From Trichoplax sp. H2 (lineage: Eukaryota; Placozoa; Uniplacotomia; Trichoplacea), in contig NOWV01000052.1 in assembly GCA_003344405.1 (NCBI GenBank), positions 310,001 through 374,000 of the forward strand: 64,000 nt of DNA, read 5' to 3'. Of this stretch, positions 1-13,752 are shown one piece after another (the stretch's first letter is position 1; every line of letters begins with the position of its first letter). The notes beneath the pieces are model-generated. The model saw nothing but the letters and a program-made list of their open reading frames with translations, did no database searches and was not told the origin of the DNA. The position numbers were made by a program, and so were the translations under genes.

Positions 1-186
1 CCCTGATGGGTTTATCTCCCGTGATTAAGATGTAAATATGACCGATAATGCTCTCATCATAAAATCTCATCTTTAAAAACTAATATCATAAAACGACATT
101 GAATTATCTATCAGTAACAGAGTTCTGGTAGCTTTTAAAACTATAAGCATAATGATTGCAGTCATGTTGCAACCTACATTGGTTGT

Positions 187-2911
187 CTAATCATTTTCCG
201 TTTCAGATATGGCTTTAAACTCATCGTCACTTGGTGGTCGTTCAAATTCGGTATGAGTTATAATATAGGCTACAATAATGCCGAAAATAATGAGTACCAA
301 GCCAAGAACATTGCCAAGACTAGCCACAGGTGGTAATTGACCATATTTCCCTCTGTTAATTTCATCATATGTAATAAGTAAATTTATATTCAGAAACAGA
401 TAATTGAATTTACTATTATCCCTATTTTTCTACAAGTTAAAATAAGCAACTCGAACTATCTATATCATTAAGGATTTGCTAATGTATTTGTTTTTAACTT
501 TTACTACATATCCTATTAAAAATGATCAATATGATAGCTTAGAGCTGATAAATTACGTAGCTTTACTTTTAAGATCTTACAACTGTAATTACTGCAGACT
601 TACGCAAATGTTAATTCTTCATCAATTCCGATAAGTGAGGTTGCAATCGCCATTGCAAATATTATTTTACCAAAAAACTGGTGCAACTTGAGGTAATCTT
701 GTCTAAGGTTCTCGTGAAAGAAACGCAAGACAAAAAATACTAGTCCAAAAACGTACTATAAAATGAGAGGACGCAAGAAAGAAGGTAATAATGATATTAG
801 ATTGATCCTTGTTAAACTATCCACTTGTTAGTCAATGCGAAAGATCTTTATATGAGGTCAATATCGCCTTCCAGTAGCAGTAAAAAACAATCATTTGACA
901 TACCTGAAGACCAAACAAGGACACTGTTAATAAACCGCACCAACTATGCATACTGTAAGCGTTAGGGTAGCCCTTATTGTCGTGAAATTGAAAAACAGCA
1001 GATAATCCAACAGTGGCAAGCGTGAAAGCGACAAGTTGAATTGATGCATGGGCTAATTTTACTGTATTTTTGGAGCTGTGGCGGAAAATTCGGAAAAAGC
1101 TTATGGCTGCATACAACAATGATATTAAGGTTAGCCTTACCGACGCAAGTATAGTATTTGATATTTTGGTGAGTTTAATTAGTTAAACTGGTTAATGGCT
1201 ATTTTATTATTTCCTAATGTTCCTGTTTATCAAGGTTAGCAACGAGTATATGCTAAGAGTACTACTGCAGAACTTCATTTCAGATGGCCAATTGCTCACA
1301 ATCGATAGACTATTTAGACACGAAACTGATAAATTAAGAGTACCACTGACTTTCCTTAACCCAAGATCTTTTTACATACATATACGAATATACAGTATTT
1401 TAGATAAAAAAGCACATTAGTTAGAGATAAAGTACTACGGAAATGTAACTCAATTAAGTTTCCTTAATACAAGAGACTTTTAGATAACCTAAATAAAATG
1501 ACACGAGTCTAAAGGTAAGATTCTACAAGAATGCTATTTAATTAACACTCCTTGAAATAAGATACTTTTAGATGTAAGCAATAGTGCATTTACTAAAGAT
1601 AAAATTCTATCCTAATGGAATTCAACTAGCCTTCTTTAATGGCAAATTTTAATGAATAAATGATTTCAATAAACATTACTGCTTAGTATGTATTGAGAGC
1701 AATCTCGTGTAAGTCGTGTTATTGTTAATTACGTTTAATTACGTCTAACGGGGACATATGCCTCCGATTTTTGGAATTATTTGACATTTAAAGTGGGGTT
1801 GCACTGTCATGACAAATTCTGTCTCAGAAACTATTTAGAATATAGATTACAGCCACCAGGTTACTATGAACAAGTCTTTCTTCTATAACCTTTAGATTAT
1901 ACAGTAATCCAACAGCTTGCTATTATAATTTCGTGACATTATAGAAATATTATTCAATATGCATAGTGAATCCTCGTCTTATTTAATTTGATGTAAATCA
2001 AGACACTATGTGACACCTTGTCCACACTACAGAATAATAGATGACTAATGTGCTGTAAATTTATAAATTAGCATCATATATAGTCTTCTACTTTCTATCA
2101 CTTTAAACGAACTGATTACAATTTTAAGCTACACATATAACTTAAACTCTACAATATTGGTCATTTTCTATGGTATCAAATCTTTATACTGTAAGGAAAT
2201 GCAGTAATATTAATAGTAGCTGATTTTTAGATGAGACTTTATTAGAAAATTCGATTATTATATCGGCTCACTATAATCTATCTAGAATAGTAAAGTTATT
2301 TTAGTCGAAAAAAAAACATTTGATATCGTTATTAAAGAGATCAAAACATATAAGGAAGTACTGTAATTTGAAATAAGAAAAATCTACAAGTATGACTAGT
2401 ACAAATTGTTGTCAATTTAAGATTATTTTTTATAACGTTATCTAACTAAAAATTTAATATTCCTGTTATTAAATATACAACAAAAGTTCCATGCATCTAA
2501 TAACTTCTATAGCTTGTTATTGTTGTAGTACAAGCTTAAGTTATTACGATATTAATTACAAAAGTGCAGCTACTATACGACGATGATACTAATATAAATT
2601 TTATTAAGGTTGAAAAAGCGATGTGAGTACAAAAACTGGTTATAAAGTTACTTAATATTGCGATGTGTGTTTCCTAACTTACCTTCGCCGTTCAAGAGAA
2701 TCATACTAATAACCATACAATATGGATGAACGTTAAATTCTTTTGCACCTCCATCCCATAACATCCCACCAAGGAATTTGGTTACCCATATCGTTAATAG
2801 AATAAACGCTAGTAGCCCGAATGTTTGAGATGCAACTACCAGGAAAGGCCATAACCGCTCTGTTAAGTTGGTTGATGTCCCAGATTGCCTAAGCTGTAAC
2901 CTTTCCAACAT
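187..2911 (-). CDS. Cytochrome b561 family transmembrane ferric reductase / ascorbate oxidoreductase (4 exons, complete)
   Basis: I read four coding exons on the minus strand: 2911-2683, 1106-904, 755-604 and 352-187 (stop at 189-187). All junctions are GT-AG, the phases agree, and the product is 249 residues, the usual size for the family. Family members carry electrons from ascorbate across a membrane through two haems b. The protein shows the expected six hydrophobic segments. All four haem-ligand histidines are visible: HPYC in TM2, KLAH in TM3, MHSWCG in TM4 and LHQFFG in TM5. The C terminus has the family block NVLGLVLIIFG in TM6 followed by an acidic tail. The ascorbate-side motif usually written ALLVYR is diverged here (AISFFRIFR). 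I cannot tell whether it is closest to CYB561, CYBRD1 or CYB561A3, so no symbol is given. Family assignment is very secure. Confidence 0.93.
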
Positions 2912-5524
2912 GGTTTCAACGATGGCTTGTTAGAGTATTCAACTTTTTATACGTTCCGTGATGTTTTTGTATCAATAGCTGCCACGAACTGATTAGGCTA
3001 GGCGTTATTTGATATTCGATACCTCTAAGAGTACTTTTATATTTTTATGGCGATGTTTATCAGGCTATCGATGACAAGATTTATTGTACTCTTTATTTGA
3101 TAAACCGATACACCAATAGCTATACTATGCTGCTTAATTAGTATAACTTGTATTTACTACATTCAAGTCTGACGTAATCGGCTGTTGATAGATTATATTT
3201 ATTTGGGAATATTTTTAAATTGAATTTTCCCGATAATACCATTTGAACTCTTCAATTATGAGGGCAAAAGCAAATATACGGGTCATTATATACGCAAAAT
3301 CGGTGACATCATGTCTATTTATGTACCAAGGAGGCCATTAGCCAAGTAAAATAGATTGAAATTGTAGAACCTGTATTTATTTGAGAGCGTATCTTACGTG
3401 CTACTAGTAGGAAACAAATGTGAGTATACTTCCTAGCTACAGAATTCTAAAGGAAACACTTGTTTATATCGCTTTGCATGATGCATAGTACTCGATTATA
3501 TCTGATGAGGTTAAAATAAATGTAATATAGCCCCATAATATTCTACACAAGGTACACTTTTACAGACTGTGCCATATGTTGGCCATGCGTTGATTGACTG
3601 ACTTTATTGCATAGGAGTTAAACAATTTGAGCACAGATTTGCTTTGGTACCATACTCTAGTGAAAGTTAAATCTGCATATTCATTCCGCAAATAGACATT
3701 TTATTATGCAGAAGAGAGTAAGAAAAGCCATTAAATATCTTACATGATCACAGATACGTTATGACATTTTATGGCAATCTATAAAGCAATTTAGGCCTTT
3801 ATTAGTAGTCTCGATTATAACTGTATAGCAATAGAAGATATACTATTTGGAAACAATAGAATACTGTATATTAGACTGTATTAAAAAATCTAAGCTTTAA
3901 ATTAATTAAAGTCCCAACAACTTCATCATTTAGTATAGATAAGTGGCAGTCTCTTAATATCATTTCTTTAAAAATTTTATTTACTAAAAGTTGACTGTCG
4001 CCGTTTCAAATACTGACACGACGCCTTTTTTAAAAGTGACAAAAAGTGTCTTTCGATCAGTATTTTAAAAAGGCAATAGGCCACATTTAATACATAGAAT
4101 TCCTTAAGAATTTTACATCTGGAGACTACCCCAATGTACACTAGACCGCAAAGCTGTTGGGAAATTGCTAATTTTTAAGATTAAACTAAATTTTTAATAC
4201 AGTCTACTGTACAGTAATACTGTACAGTAATATATCTATCCTACCTGTATCAGATGACTCTTCTTAATTCAAAACTGTGAGATGTTATATATTGTACTGT
4301 ATTTTTGATATTACTCAATAACAGGCCTTGTATGCTTATACTCGTCTATGTATATAGACTGCATATATGTGTATCACGATTTAAAAATTTAGGAGGCAAC
4401 AATGCACCACACAGTACGAGCGTGATCGTCTTTGGCATCTGTTGCACTAGGAATGCAATTTCGATATTTTCCATGTAAAATTTTTTACGTGCGAAGATCA
4501 TCTAATTATTTACTTGCTTTTAGTAAATCGATATAACCACACAGAACATCCGAAAATTAGATCTGATTCGAAAGGGTACTTTATAAATGCTGCAGGCCAA
4601 TTCAACATTACAGGAAGCAGCAAAAATGAAACGAGAATCTTGGTACAGTTACAGCGATGTACTACATTAAGTTATATATTCTTCCGGTTGATATCACGGT
4701 TCATTCTGATTGCTGATTACATCTGTACAAAGTAATTAGTCCTTTAGATCACTAATCTGGTAAATATTTTTAGTAATACGATAATGCATAGAACTAATTG
4801 TAAACAGTGTAGTCTAAATGTTATTTCATATAGCTCCCGATGGAATCATTAGATATCATTCATCAATGTTTATACATGTGTATACAATATCATTACATCT
4901 GGCATGTTACACATGTGCCGCATGCATAAGTATAACGTATTTACATCGTCAATACAGTGGATCAAATAACGCCATTTTTACAGCTGAAATACATTTGAAT
5001 GTATGCATGACATGTACTCTGTGACGACCTATGATTAACAAGTATCTACTAGATACACAGGTCAAATCAATAAATTTGAAAATGAAATAAAATAGGTTAT
5101 CGAGTTGAAGATAAGACTAAGTACTTATCTTTACCATGATAATTTAGCTAAGTTCAATAGCAAGTGTTTCTGTAGTAGTTCTAACAGAGTGTCCTTTCCA
5201 AATTAACGTTACAGTTTAAGAGCTACGGGAAATTACTAACCAATATACAGGAATATACCAACGTTCTATTAATTGCTTGAATTAGGATTAAAACACTTTG
5301 TGAAATCAAACATCAAATTTTCAATAATACAATAACATGTTTTATTGCATAACGCTTTTTAACATTTGAAGCCCAAGGACATCGTGAACCATGAGATATT
5401 GAGACATTAGGTATGGTACCTACGACGATCACGTTTACTTATGTTCTTCACACTCCTACTAAGAGAATAAACAGTCATACCTCGTTATTCCTGTAAAATC
5501 ACAAAAATGGTAACACATTTGAAG
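2912..5524. other. Intergenic, no gene found
   Basis: This 2.6 kb AT-rich spacer lies between the cytochrome b561 start and the MLLT10 3' end. The short open frames in it (about 70 codons near 4514-4735 and 4818-5024) have no recognisable content or good splice context. A close direct repeat of the palindromic motif ACTGTACAGTAAT occurs near 4208-4232. A minus-strand AATAAA at 5346-5341 lies about 180 nt beyond the likely MLLT10 stop and could be its polyadenylation signal. Confidence 0.5.
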
Positions 5525-8500
5525 TTATTGACTAAAGCTTACAGGCTTTACATTAGAAGTATGCTCAAATTGATGTAGTAGACGATCGTCATGATGATGA
5601 TGGTGATGATAATGCTGATTTGCGGTGGGATATGCATATGATGGAGAATTATGTAATGAAAATATATTGGGACTGACACCAAAATTATGGTTAGGATAAA
5701 GGATATTTGTAAATGATGGAGCAGCCAACTATATATAAATTTCGTTTAAAGATCGTTAGAGAACTGTAGTGCATGTACGATGATGACAAAAATCCAGGTG
5801 CACAAACGGTAAATAGTACGTATATGCATAAATAGCCTGGCACCGAAAAGTGGACTTTGGTGGTTCTGCGATTACTGTAGTAACACGCGATAGACTGGAC
5901 AGTTATAATTGCGATAAGGCTACTAGAGATTTAAATTTTAAATACATTCGAAATAGGGTACTTACCGTTTGGTTGGTTTGTTGAGCAATTTGATGAATTT
6001 GCTGCTGATGATTGTTAGAGGAATTGAAATTAGGAAGTAATTGCTGACCATTTTGGTTGTACGTTGGGCTTCCGTTGAGAATTTGCGAATTATTGTTAGT
6101 TAATTTATTAGGAGACTCCGAATTTGCAGCTTGCAGCTGGTGTGTGAATAATTCATGACTATGGCACACATTAGTTCCTAATGTTCCTTGCAGATTTGGG
6201 TTTTTTTCTGACGGGTGATCGTCGGGATTACTACGTTGTATTGATTCAGTCGTATCTTCCGTTGAATTAACAGAAGCTTGCTTAGAGCAGCATTCGGAAG
6301 AATCTACTAATGCTTCAGCGTTATCTTGCGTATCCACTAATCGTTTAAAAATACAAATATGAGCAATTAGTATCACCGCCAATTCCATTATACCAGCAGA
6401 TTAATTTAAAGTAGTCGATACATCCTTTCGTTAGTGTAAGTTACCGTGTTCCATGTTGATAGGATTATTAGAAAGCTAAATTATAAATAAAAAGGATTAA
6501 CAGAAATACTGATGACTTTAATGGTCACGATTTGCATTAATGCTCAAAACTCAGACCTCCATAACATTCGAATCAACGTCAGGCTTGCTCAAATTGTAAT
6601 TTATAGATGGATGTTGGTTATTTAATCTGTATATCAAGTTAGACGATCAATTATTTCTAGTGCAAAAGAAATGCGTTGTCTAAGACGCGCAATTCATCGA
6701 AACTGTCTTGCAAATTATTTCTTACTAACCTGAGATCATTATTTGGGTTTATTAAGGAAGGCATACTTGAAGTATCATTATTATAGAAATCATCACTCGT
6801 TTTCGCAATAGTATTGATTGAACTATCATTGTTGCGTAAATCATTACTTATTTCCGGAATAACATTTTCATCACCTACGAGTAAGCAACAGACGATTATT
6901 TTTATTATATACGGCTACATGTGACAGAGAGCAATATATCATGACTGTTACGTCAGGAATAGAATTCTTCATTTTAAGAGACCAAATTGGAGAATTGTGA
7001 ACAAAAATTGGAAATACCTCTATGAGATGTGTCATCATTATTGGAATTTTGTATATGAACACTTTGATTGCTGAGTCTAGACTTTCTGATCTCTTGTAAG
7101 GCTGATTCCAGGTCACGATTTTGCAGTAATAATTCAGCCCGACGTAACTCTAATTGATGCTTTTGCTCTGTTAATTGTCGTGTTTTAACTCTAAGCTTGG
7201 CTATATCGCGTATATAACTGGAAACTGAGCGTGTACAAGAAATCAGTGAAATGTTGAGATTCAATTGAATGTCATGCTTAGGCGTTCAAGAAGAAATTAC
7301 ATAAATTCATTTGATCTTACTGTCGTGATTTTGTGCTGTTTGGTCAATGAATGCTAAACTATTTTTCAAGCTAGCAATTAAAATGTCCTGCAAGCTAAGA
7401 GCAGCAACAATATTGCGTTAAAATGGAGTATGTTCACTTAATGTATTTATTGGTTCATTCATCTGACATGCAAGTTTTAAACACTTTTCAAGTTTGCCTA
7501 TTTACCTCGATATGTTATCCTGAGTAGGGTAAAAATTGCTACCGCTCGATTGGGATAGATTGCCATCAAGGCTAGTAGCTGACGTAGTTGGCATTACCAG
7601 CGCAGCATTAACAAGACTGGAGGCAATTAAATCTAGATCGTTTTGGGCTGTAAGCTGTTGTTGATTTCGATGATGTTTCTTGATTCGTGTGTCTGCATTC
7701 TCGTTGGTAAAGTTCTTCTGGACAGATTGAGTTTCTTCTTTAAGAGAGCCTTTCTTTGATTTATAACTTTTATTGGATACCTTTTCTTTCTTCTTTTTTG
7801 GATCATTTTTATCGTTGTATTTTGCTAACTTTTCTGCAATTTAAAATACTTTATGAGTACAATAAGCACTAGTATCACCATATTTGATCTTGTTCACATC
7901 GTAATGCGATAGTTTACCGTTCTCATTGCGGTGTTTATTTTTTTTTTTTTTCTTCAATGGTGGACCTAAACATTGCAGTGGAAGAAACGAATCATTTTAA
8001 TCATCCTACGACCGAGGTATGCGTACACAACCTTCGATGTCTTGAAAAGTGAAATAATCTTGCCTTGTGTATCTTTGCATTTTGAATTGAGATCCTATAA
8101 AATCCAGATGGAAGAGATTTTATGAAACAAGTGTAAAGTCAAGCAATCTATCGCTACTCTACACTCATCTTGATCTCTTTTGATGGCAACGATGGTTGTT
8201 GCGATCGACTAGTTTTGTATTTTAAATCGAGCAAGATATTGCATACACTGTCAATTTCAGTAGTTAGGACCTACAGAACTCTACTTTATTCTTTATGGTC
8301 AGTTAGCTTACCGTATCTTTAGCAGTAGACGAAGAATTTGTTGCGCTCTTTTTGTCCGCGCTGTCTGCATTCCAATGCAAAACTAAGTTTTAGTAGACAG
8401 AAATTGAGATTCAATTTTTGATCACACATTTAATGGCTAGTACCGAGATTTTCCGTTTTGGAAGATTGGCTAGGTTTCCGTTTTCTTTTCTTGGTGTCTT

Positions 8501-11500
8501 TTTTCATCTTTAACTACAAGTATTATTGACAGCAGTGTACAAGGATTAATTTCATTGCTCTTAAGCCACAACAGACTCTCACTATTGCTGTACTCTGGTA
8601 TTTTGCAGAGTTGGAGAGGATAATGTTACCTGGTTCGGATGATGTTTGTGACAAAAACCACAATACTTGCTAAGGTCTTTGCTGCTTAATTCCCATAATA
8701 AATCCTCACTTTGAGCGCTATATTGATGAAAGCGTGCACAGATAGAGACTGATTAGATCTTGTAATTCGATTGGATTCATCAATAAGTGTCAATTCGACA
8801 TTCTAGTCTAGTCCATAGGCATATGCTCATATTAAAAGGTTAAGCAACACGCAAAACTACAAGACAGTGCACCGCGCATCCTTTGAAGGAATCTGCGCTG
8901 AGCCCGCACTTTACTCTAGCAATATACAGTTTAAAGTTGGTGTGGTTGCTTTTCCAGACTAACAGAAAGGCTCAAGAAGGTGGTAGAAAGATTCAATCAT
9001 TATTTCTGTAACTATGATATACCGTCTTGCCATGGTTATTTTGTTGACAGTCAATTAATAACTAATCATGTTGAGCTACGAGAATATTCGCTTTTCTGGC
9101 AGCACTACTGGTACACGTGCTCTACTGACGCATTAACTCACCAAGTTACGTGAAAATAAGATGAACAAGTTGGTTGGCTGCATTTAATACAGGCGCCCAT
9201 TAACGCACCACTCAGTTGTCCCTTTAATTGGCAAAGATAGCAAATCTGTAGAAAAGACAAGATAGATTAGTGTCCAACAAGAGATGTAGTCATGTAAAAT
9301 TCGATCTTTCAGATCTGGAAATACAAATGCTGGATGGCAAGCAGAAACTAGCTCAACTGATTGGCTGCATTGGATCCGCTTTACTACCCAACAAATTGAC
9401 CACAAACAAAATTAAATGAAAGCAAAGTTGATGGAAAAGAAGCCGATCAAGCACTGCATGATTAGTAAACTTTTTGCAGTCTGGATGCTATCCATTGACA
9501 GTAAAAAGAAAAAACGACGAGGCGATAAGACGTAGTTATAGCGAGGAAAGGTGAAACAGCGATCAATTTACCTTGCGATATCGATCACCCTGAATTGTGG
9601 AGATTTCAATTGGTTCCATAGTTTGGTTATTGCCAAATGTTACTTCCGGAATATACAGAGCGCATATTACATGCGCCCAAGCTACAGCAATGGAATAAGA
9701 ATGACGATACTGTAGTCTTGTAGCAGATTGGCCATCAAAATTACCCATGTTAATGCTTTTACATTATTTGCATGGCTCATGGTGGCTGTACAGTATCAAT
9801 TTAGTGTATAATTAAAATGTAAAATGATGCACGTATAATTTGCACGTTGTTTGCAAGGATCGATGGAAAGCATTCGCAATCCCTGCACTACAGTACACAA
9901 ATTCCTTTGCTGTTCTAGCACTAGTAAACTTTGAATGTTTGTTCTTTTACTGCTTAATAATCTGGTCATGGCTGAGCTCTCTGTGTATACTACATAGTTA
10001 TCTTTTATTTGCTCTGCTTATTTACAAAATCTCTTCAATTTGGAGGATCCTTAAAGTGCAGTACGTTAATGGCCGCTGCTGCTACATGGACAACTCGCGG
10101 CTTAACATAGACATGTTGAAATCATCCATTTCTTAGATACTACAAAGAAGTAATTCATGTTCCCAATAGGCATCATGGCTAGTCCAATAGGTACCTACCT
10201 CCATTGCTACAAATTTTAAAGGCGCCATCTTCTGAAGGACACAGTTGACATTTCTGCGAGAAAATGCAATGTAAGGGCGTATCTTTAGAACATTGATGCT
10301 CATTTTACTACGATAACTGTTGTATTTATGTTCAGTAGAGTGGAAAGAAGAAAACTACAAAAATACTGATTTATGTAGATAATAATAGCATAATTGAACT
10401 TGAAATAGGTTCCTTATTTACTATTATAGGATTCGTTTCCTTTGCTTTGCATCGATCGCAGTACCAATCGTTTGTAGGTGCTTGCGCCACTCCGTAGCAC
10501 CCTGCAGTATATCAAAGATTCATTTAAAAAATCCAATTAGGTTGGTAATTTCTTTAAAATGATTTAGTGCAGTCAATATGGATAATTAGAATTAGAACGA
10601 TGTAGAAATTTTATTGCTCTTATTCATTGCATTATTGCTTTCTATGCATCAAGATACTGATCGAGTGCCTAAGCAGTTTTTCTACTTGTAGCCCATCCAT
10701 CATAACGCTTGCATGACAGTAAAGCACAGTCGATGAGATCAACACCATTCGTTTATTCACAGTTACAACAGCAAATAGATGCAAGTTGTGAGTAAAGATC
10801 ATAGGCACTCTTTGCGAGAGGTTTGAGAAAATGGATGCCACCTAGACTAGAAAAGGACTCATTCTACTCCTAGGATAGACTATTTCTACTGGGGATAGAA
10901 CTAAAGTTACTCATTTCAGCTAAGATGAAAGCATTCTACTAGGATAGGAGAATGGAGGAATTGCTCAAGATGGACATGGTACTGTATTTTAGCACATGAT
11001 TTTCTTAATCCTTGTCTCCGTCGATATAGCAATGACATTCGTAGTTGAAATCTACCTGTACGATAGGCTTGTGTCTATGCATTTTATACAAATGGAGAGT
11101 AGTTCAGGATTGACAGTTCTGTATAGGAAGACTTGAATGGATTCTCTTCTAATTCTTACCAGGTGATTTTGGTAATCCTCCATGCTGCTGCCATACTTTA
11201 TTGACTGTACGTACTATCGATTGGGATCTTTACTACTGTTTTCCGGTAACTACCAAGGGATTGGAGTCATCTAGGATGATGTTTATATTATCTATTAGGG
11301 CTTGAAGGTAAATCTTGCAACAGTAAAGTATAAAAGCACTGTTTGTGGTGTGTATGGATAGGCATCAGCTCAATCTTGCATCATGTCGTCTCTAGTAGCT
11401 CCTTGTTATCATTTTAACGGAATAGAACATGCATCGAGACTGTTTCCATAACGCAGGTAGGTCGATTCTCGACACCTACAGACTATCCATATACAGTCGA

Positions 11501-12739
11501 TGCTATGGCATGGCTAGCAAGCCTAGCATTGCTGATCTGATATATGCATGTGATTGATGAAAGATAATACCAGCTATACAGTACTATATATAGCTACTGT
11601 TAGCTTGCATCCTCTTAATGACCTAGATTGCTTATGTAGTGATGATGGTAATCCTGTAATGAACATTGTAGAAACTAAATAGCCGTGTTGCCAATGCGTG
11701 ATGATCATCAGCATGATACTAATTAAAATGCCATGTTGTCCATGACGATAACGATCATATCATGATCAGCCAATGTGTGCACACAGTGTGCATATGTAGA
11801 ATTGCTTAATAACTAGTTTTATCCATGTAAGAAATGTAGCTATGACACTTTATTTTACAATGCTGTTGCTTATCCATGCAGGCACAAGTGTTTCAATGAA
11901 AGCAAGCAATCTCATAATATGGTAGGCACGATTAGCTTTAACCAAGTGACATGGTCTAGTTACTGGTTGGTGATCGTAATGTGTTGATTTCAAGGCTAAT
12001 GGAGACTTGACGGAGAGAAGAAGTCTACTGGATAGTAATCGTAATGTGTGTGTGTTGATTTTCAAGGCGAATAGGTCTACCTACTGGTTGATGATCGTCA
12101 TGTATTGATTTGAAGGCTAATGGAGACTTGTGGGAGAGAATAAGCCTACTGGATAGTGATCGTAATGTGTGTGTGTTGATTTTCAAGGCGAATAGGTTTA
12201 CCTACTGGTTGATGATCGTAACGTGTTGATTCAATGAAAGCAAGCAATCTCATAATATGGTAGGCACGATTAGCTTTAACCAAGTGGCATGGTCTAGCTA
12301 CTGGTTGGTGATCGTCATGTGTTGATTTCAAGGCTAATGGAGACTTGTGGGAGAGAATAAGTCTACTGGATAGTGATCGTAATGTGTGTGTGTGTTGATT
12401 TTCAAGGCGAATAGGTCTACCTACTGGTTGATGATCGTCATGTATTGATTTGAAGGCTAATGGAGACTTGTGGGAGAGAATAAGCCTACTGGATAGTGAT
12501 CGTAATGTGTGTGTATTCTGATTTTCAAGGCGAATGGGGACTTGCTGTTGGAGAATAAGTCTGTTGGCTAGTGGAACGTTGATCAAAGGACTGCATACGA
12601 ATTATGATTAAAAAGCATCAAGCCAAGCAAAATGCTAACCTTGGTGAACGATGACATCACATTGATTGCCATGACATTGAATAAGTCGATTTTCTGGATA
12701 GCTTTCGGTTAACGAACAGACTTTACAAGCCTCAGCCAT
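5525..12739 (-). CDS. MLLT10: MLLT10/AF10-like chromatin reader: PHD-zinc knuckle-PHD module plus leucine zipper (about 16 exons)
   Basis: Exons read on the minus strand: 12739-12640, 10501-10422, 10253-10199, 9681-9572, 9245-9142, 8738-8630, 8513-8444, 8364-8312, 7965-7918, 7833-7506, 7394-7321, 7224-7018, 6874-6726, 6475-6445, 6336-5966 and 5728-5525. The first six encode the extended PHD module: CKVCS, a Cys/His set ending DVIVHQ, CYGVAQAP, CQLCPSEDGAFK, WAHVICALYIPEVTFGN, YFHVTC and KYCGFCHKHH. WAHVICALYIPEV followed by TMEPI is the AF10/AF17 signature. A Lys-rich stretch (KKRKRK) follows. Exons 11-12 encode the octapeptide/leucine-zipper region, which in AF10 recruits the H3K79 methyltransferase DOT1L. 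The C-terminal part is Asn/Gln/His-rich, with a run of six His near the end. Two joins are imperfect: exon 5 to 6 has no AG in frame, and exons 8 to 9 need a small exon of 3n+1 nt. The last exon could alternatively splice at a GTAAGC near 5540. Family call is secure. Confidence 0.9.
11850..12590. repeat. Tandem-repeat array in MLLT10 intron 1
   Basis: Roughly 100-120 bp units recur, marked by the phrases CAAGGCTAATGGAGACTTG, CTACTGGATAGT, ATCGTAATGTGTGTGTG and CTACTGGTTGATGATCGTCA. The copies are close to identical, and a longer block (AATGAAAGCAAGCAATCTCA) is repeated at about 11895 and 12234, so there is a higher-order arrangement. The array sits wholly inside MLLT10 intron 1. It creates spurious minus-strand open frames of 71 and 146 codons; I regard these as artefacts of the repeat. 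Confidence 0.85.
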
Positions 12740-13679
12740 GGCTATAGACGATGTTGTATATAGATAAGTTATTAATGTGTATGGGGATAAAATATTCTTA
12801 GTGTTGAGTAGGTTAATGTTTCATCAGATGATTTTCTTTCGATTAAGCTAGGAAATTTCGCTTTGGGTTAGTATCGAATACGGCCTATCTCCTGCTATAG
12901 TACTACTATCTGAGGAACTATTACGCAATGGTGATCGAGAGGAGAACAGACAAGTCTTGGCTATGTAGTTAAACTGACTCTTTCCTGTTGATGCTGGAAC
13001 GTATTAAGTAGGGTATACCATGTGCAGTAGGATGTCGTTCATTTGTTCATCGCCTTTAGTCTATTGTCAGTCTTTCAGACATATTATGGTGACATGAATT
13101 GAGCACGATGAACAGCTCTACAGCTACAGTATTACTATGATATGATTATGGTGGCGGTGCCGGTATTGGATTGAATACAGGATGCAACGTATGACTTTCT
13201 TACTCCTGTCTGCGTACTATGACTACTGGTGTACTCCTATTTGCACTCTTGAAATGCATTCAGGAAGAATGTTTTGATTCTATTGGGCAAAATAACTTTC
13301 TCTACTGTAGCCATTGAAATAAATCATTTGCGATGGATGCTAGTCTCCTCTCTTGTACTCTCTCTACTCTATAGTACAATCGTGGATAGATTGAGTACAA
13401 TCCTCGCTGTAGTCTATCCTCTCGTGAACTGTTGTGAGAGGAAAGTGGATACCGTAGACTCAAATCATGACTTCAAGTCTGCTCTGTACTGTATTATTAT
13501 TATTCAATTTATTCTTGTCCATTGCTACAATCAATCAATAAAATAATCGACAAGTCTCGCCAACTATTTCCAGCACCCCTTTCTTATTAGAGTCGTGTTA
13601 TTGTAGTACAGGATGCGTCCATTTTAGTTGTGTGGAATAGGGCAGTCTTGCATTGGGGGAAAAAAAAAGTAATTAGCGT
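12740..13679. other. 5' flank of MLLT10, no other gene found
   Basis: This is the non-coding region upstream of the MLLT10 start codon and should contain its promoter. An open frame of 90 codons at 13274-13546 (plus) has low-complexity TM-like composition and no usable context. I see no clear TATA element or CpG cluster. Confidence 0.4.
13660..13668 (-). terminator. RNA polymerase III T-run terminator of tRNA-Val
   Basis: Nine consecutive T on the minus strand begin about 11 nt after the tRNA 3' end, as expected for pol III termination. Confidence 0.85.
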
Positions 13680-13752
13680 AGGTTCGTCCGGGGTTCGAAC
13701 CCGGGACCTTCTGCGTGTAAAGCAGACGTGATAACCACTACACCAACGAACC
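13680..13752 (-). tRNA. tRNA-Val (anticodon UAC)
   Basis: The minus strand reads GGTTCGT at the 5' end (13752) and ACGAACC at the 3' end, giving a perfect 7-bp acceptor stem. The anticodon stem-loop TCTGC/TTTACAC/GCAGA places the anticodon TAC at 13719-13717. The D-arm region (GTGTAGTGGTTATCAC) doubles as a pol III A box, and GGTTCGAACCC as the B box. The sequence matches metazoan tRNA-Val(UAC) closely over the D and anticodon arms. The base at the discriminator position (13680) would be T, which is unusual. A run of nine T on the transcribed sense (13668-13660) is the pol III terminator. There is no intron. Confidence 0.97.

Noticed and set aside
8041-8110. Possible missing MLLT10 exon (after TTTATAG near 8100)
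   Set aside because: It is open for 21 codons, but the best donor gives phase 0, while the next exon requires phase 1; not strong enough to annotate.
12146-12586. 146-codon minus-strand open frame in MLLT10 intron 1
   Set aside because: The translated sequence is itself tandemly repeated and follows the DNA repeat units; it lies inside an intron.
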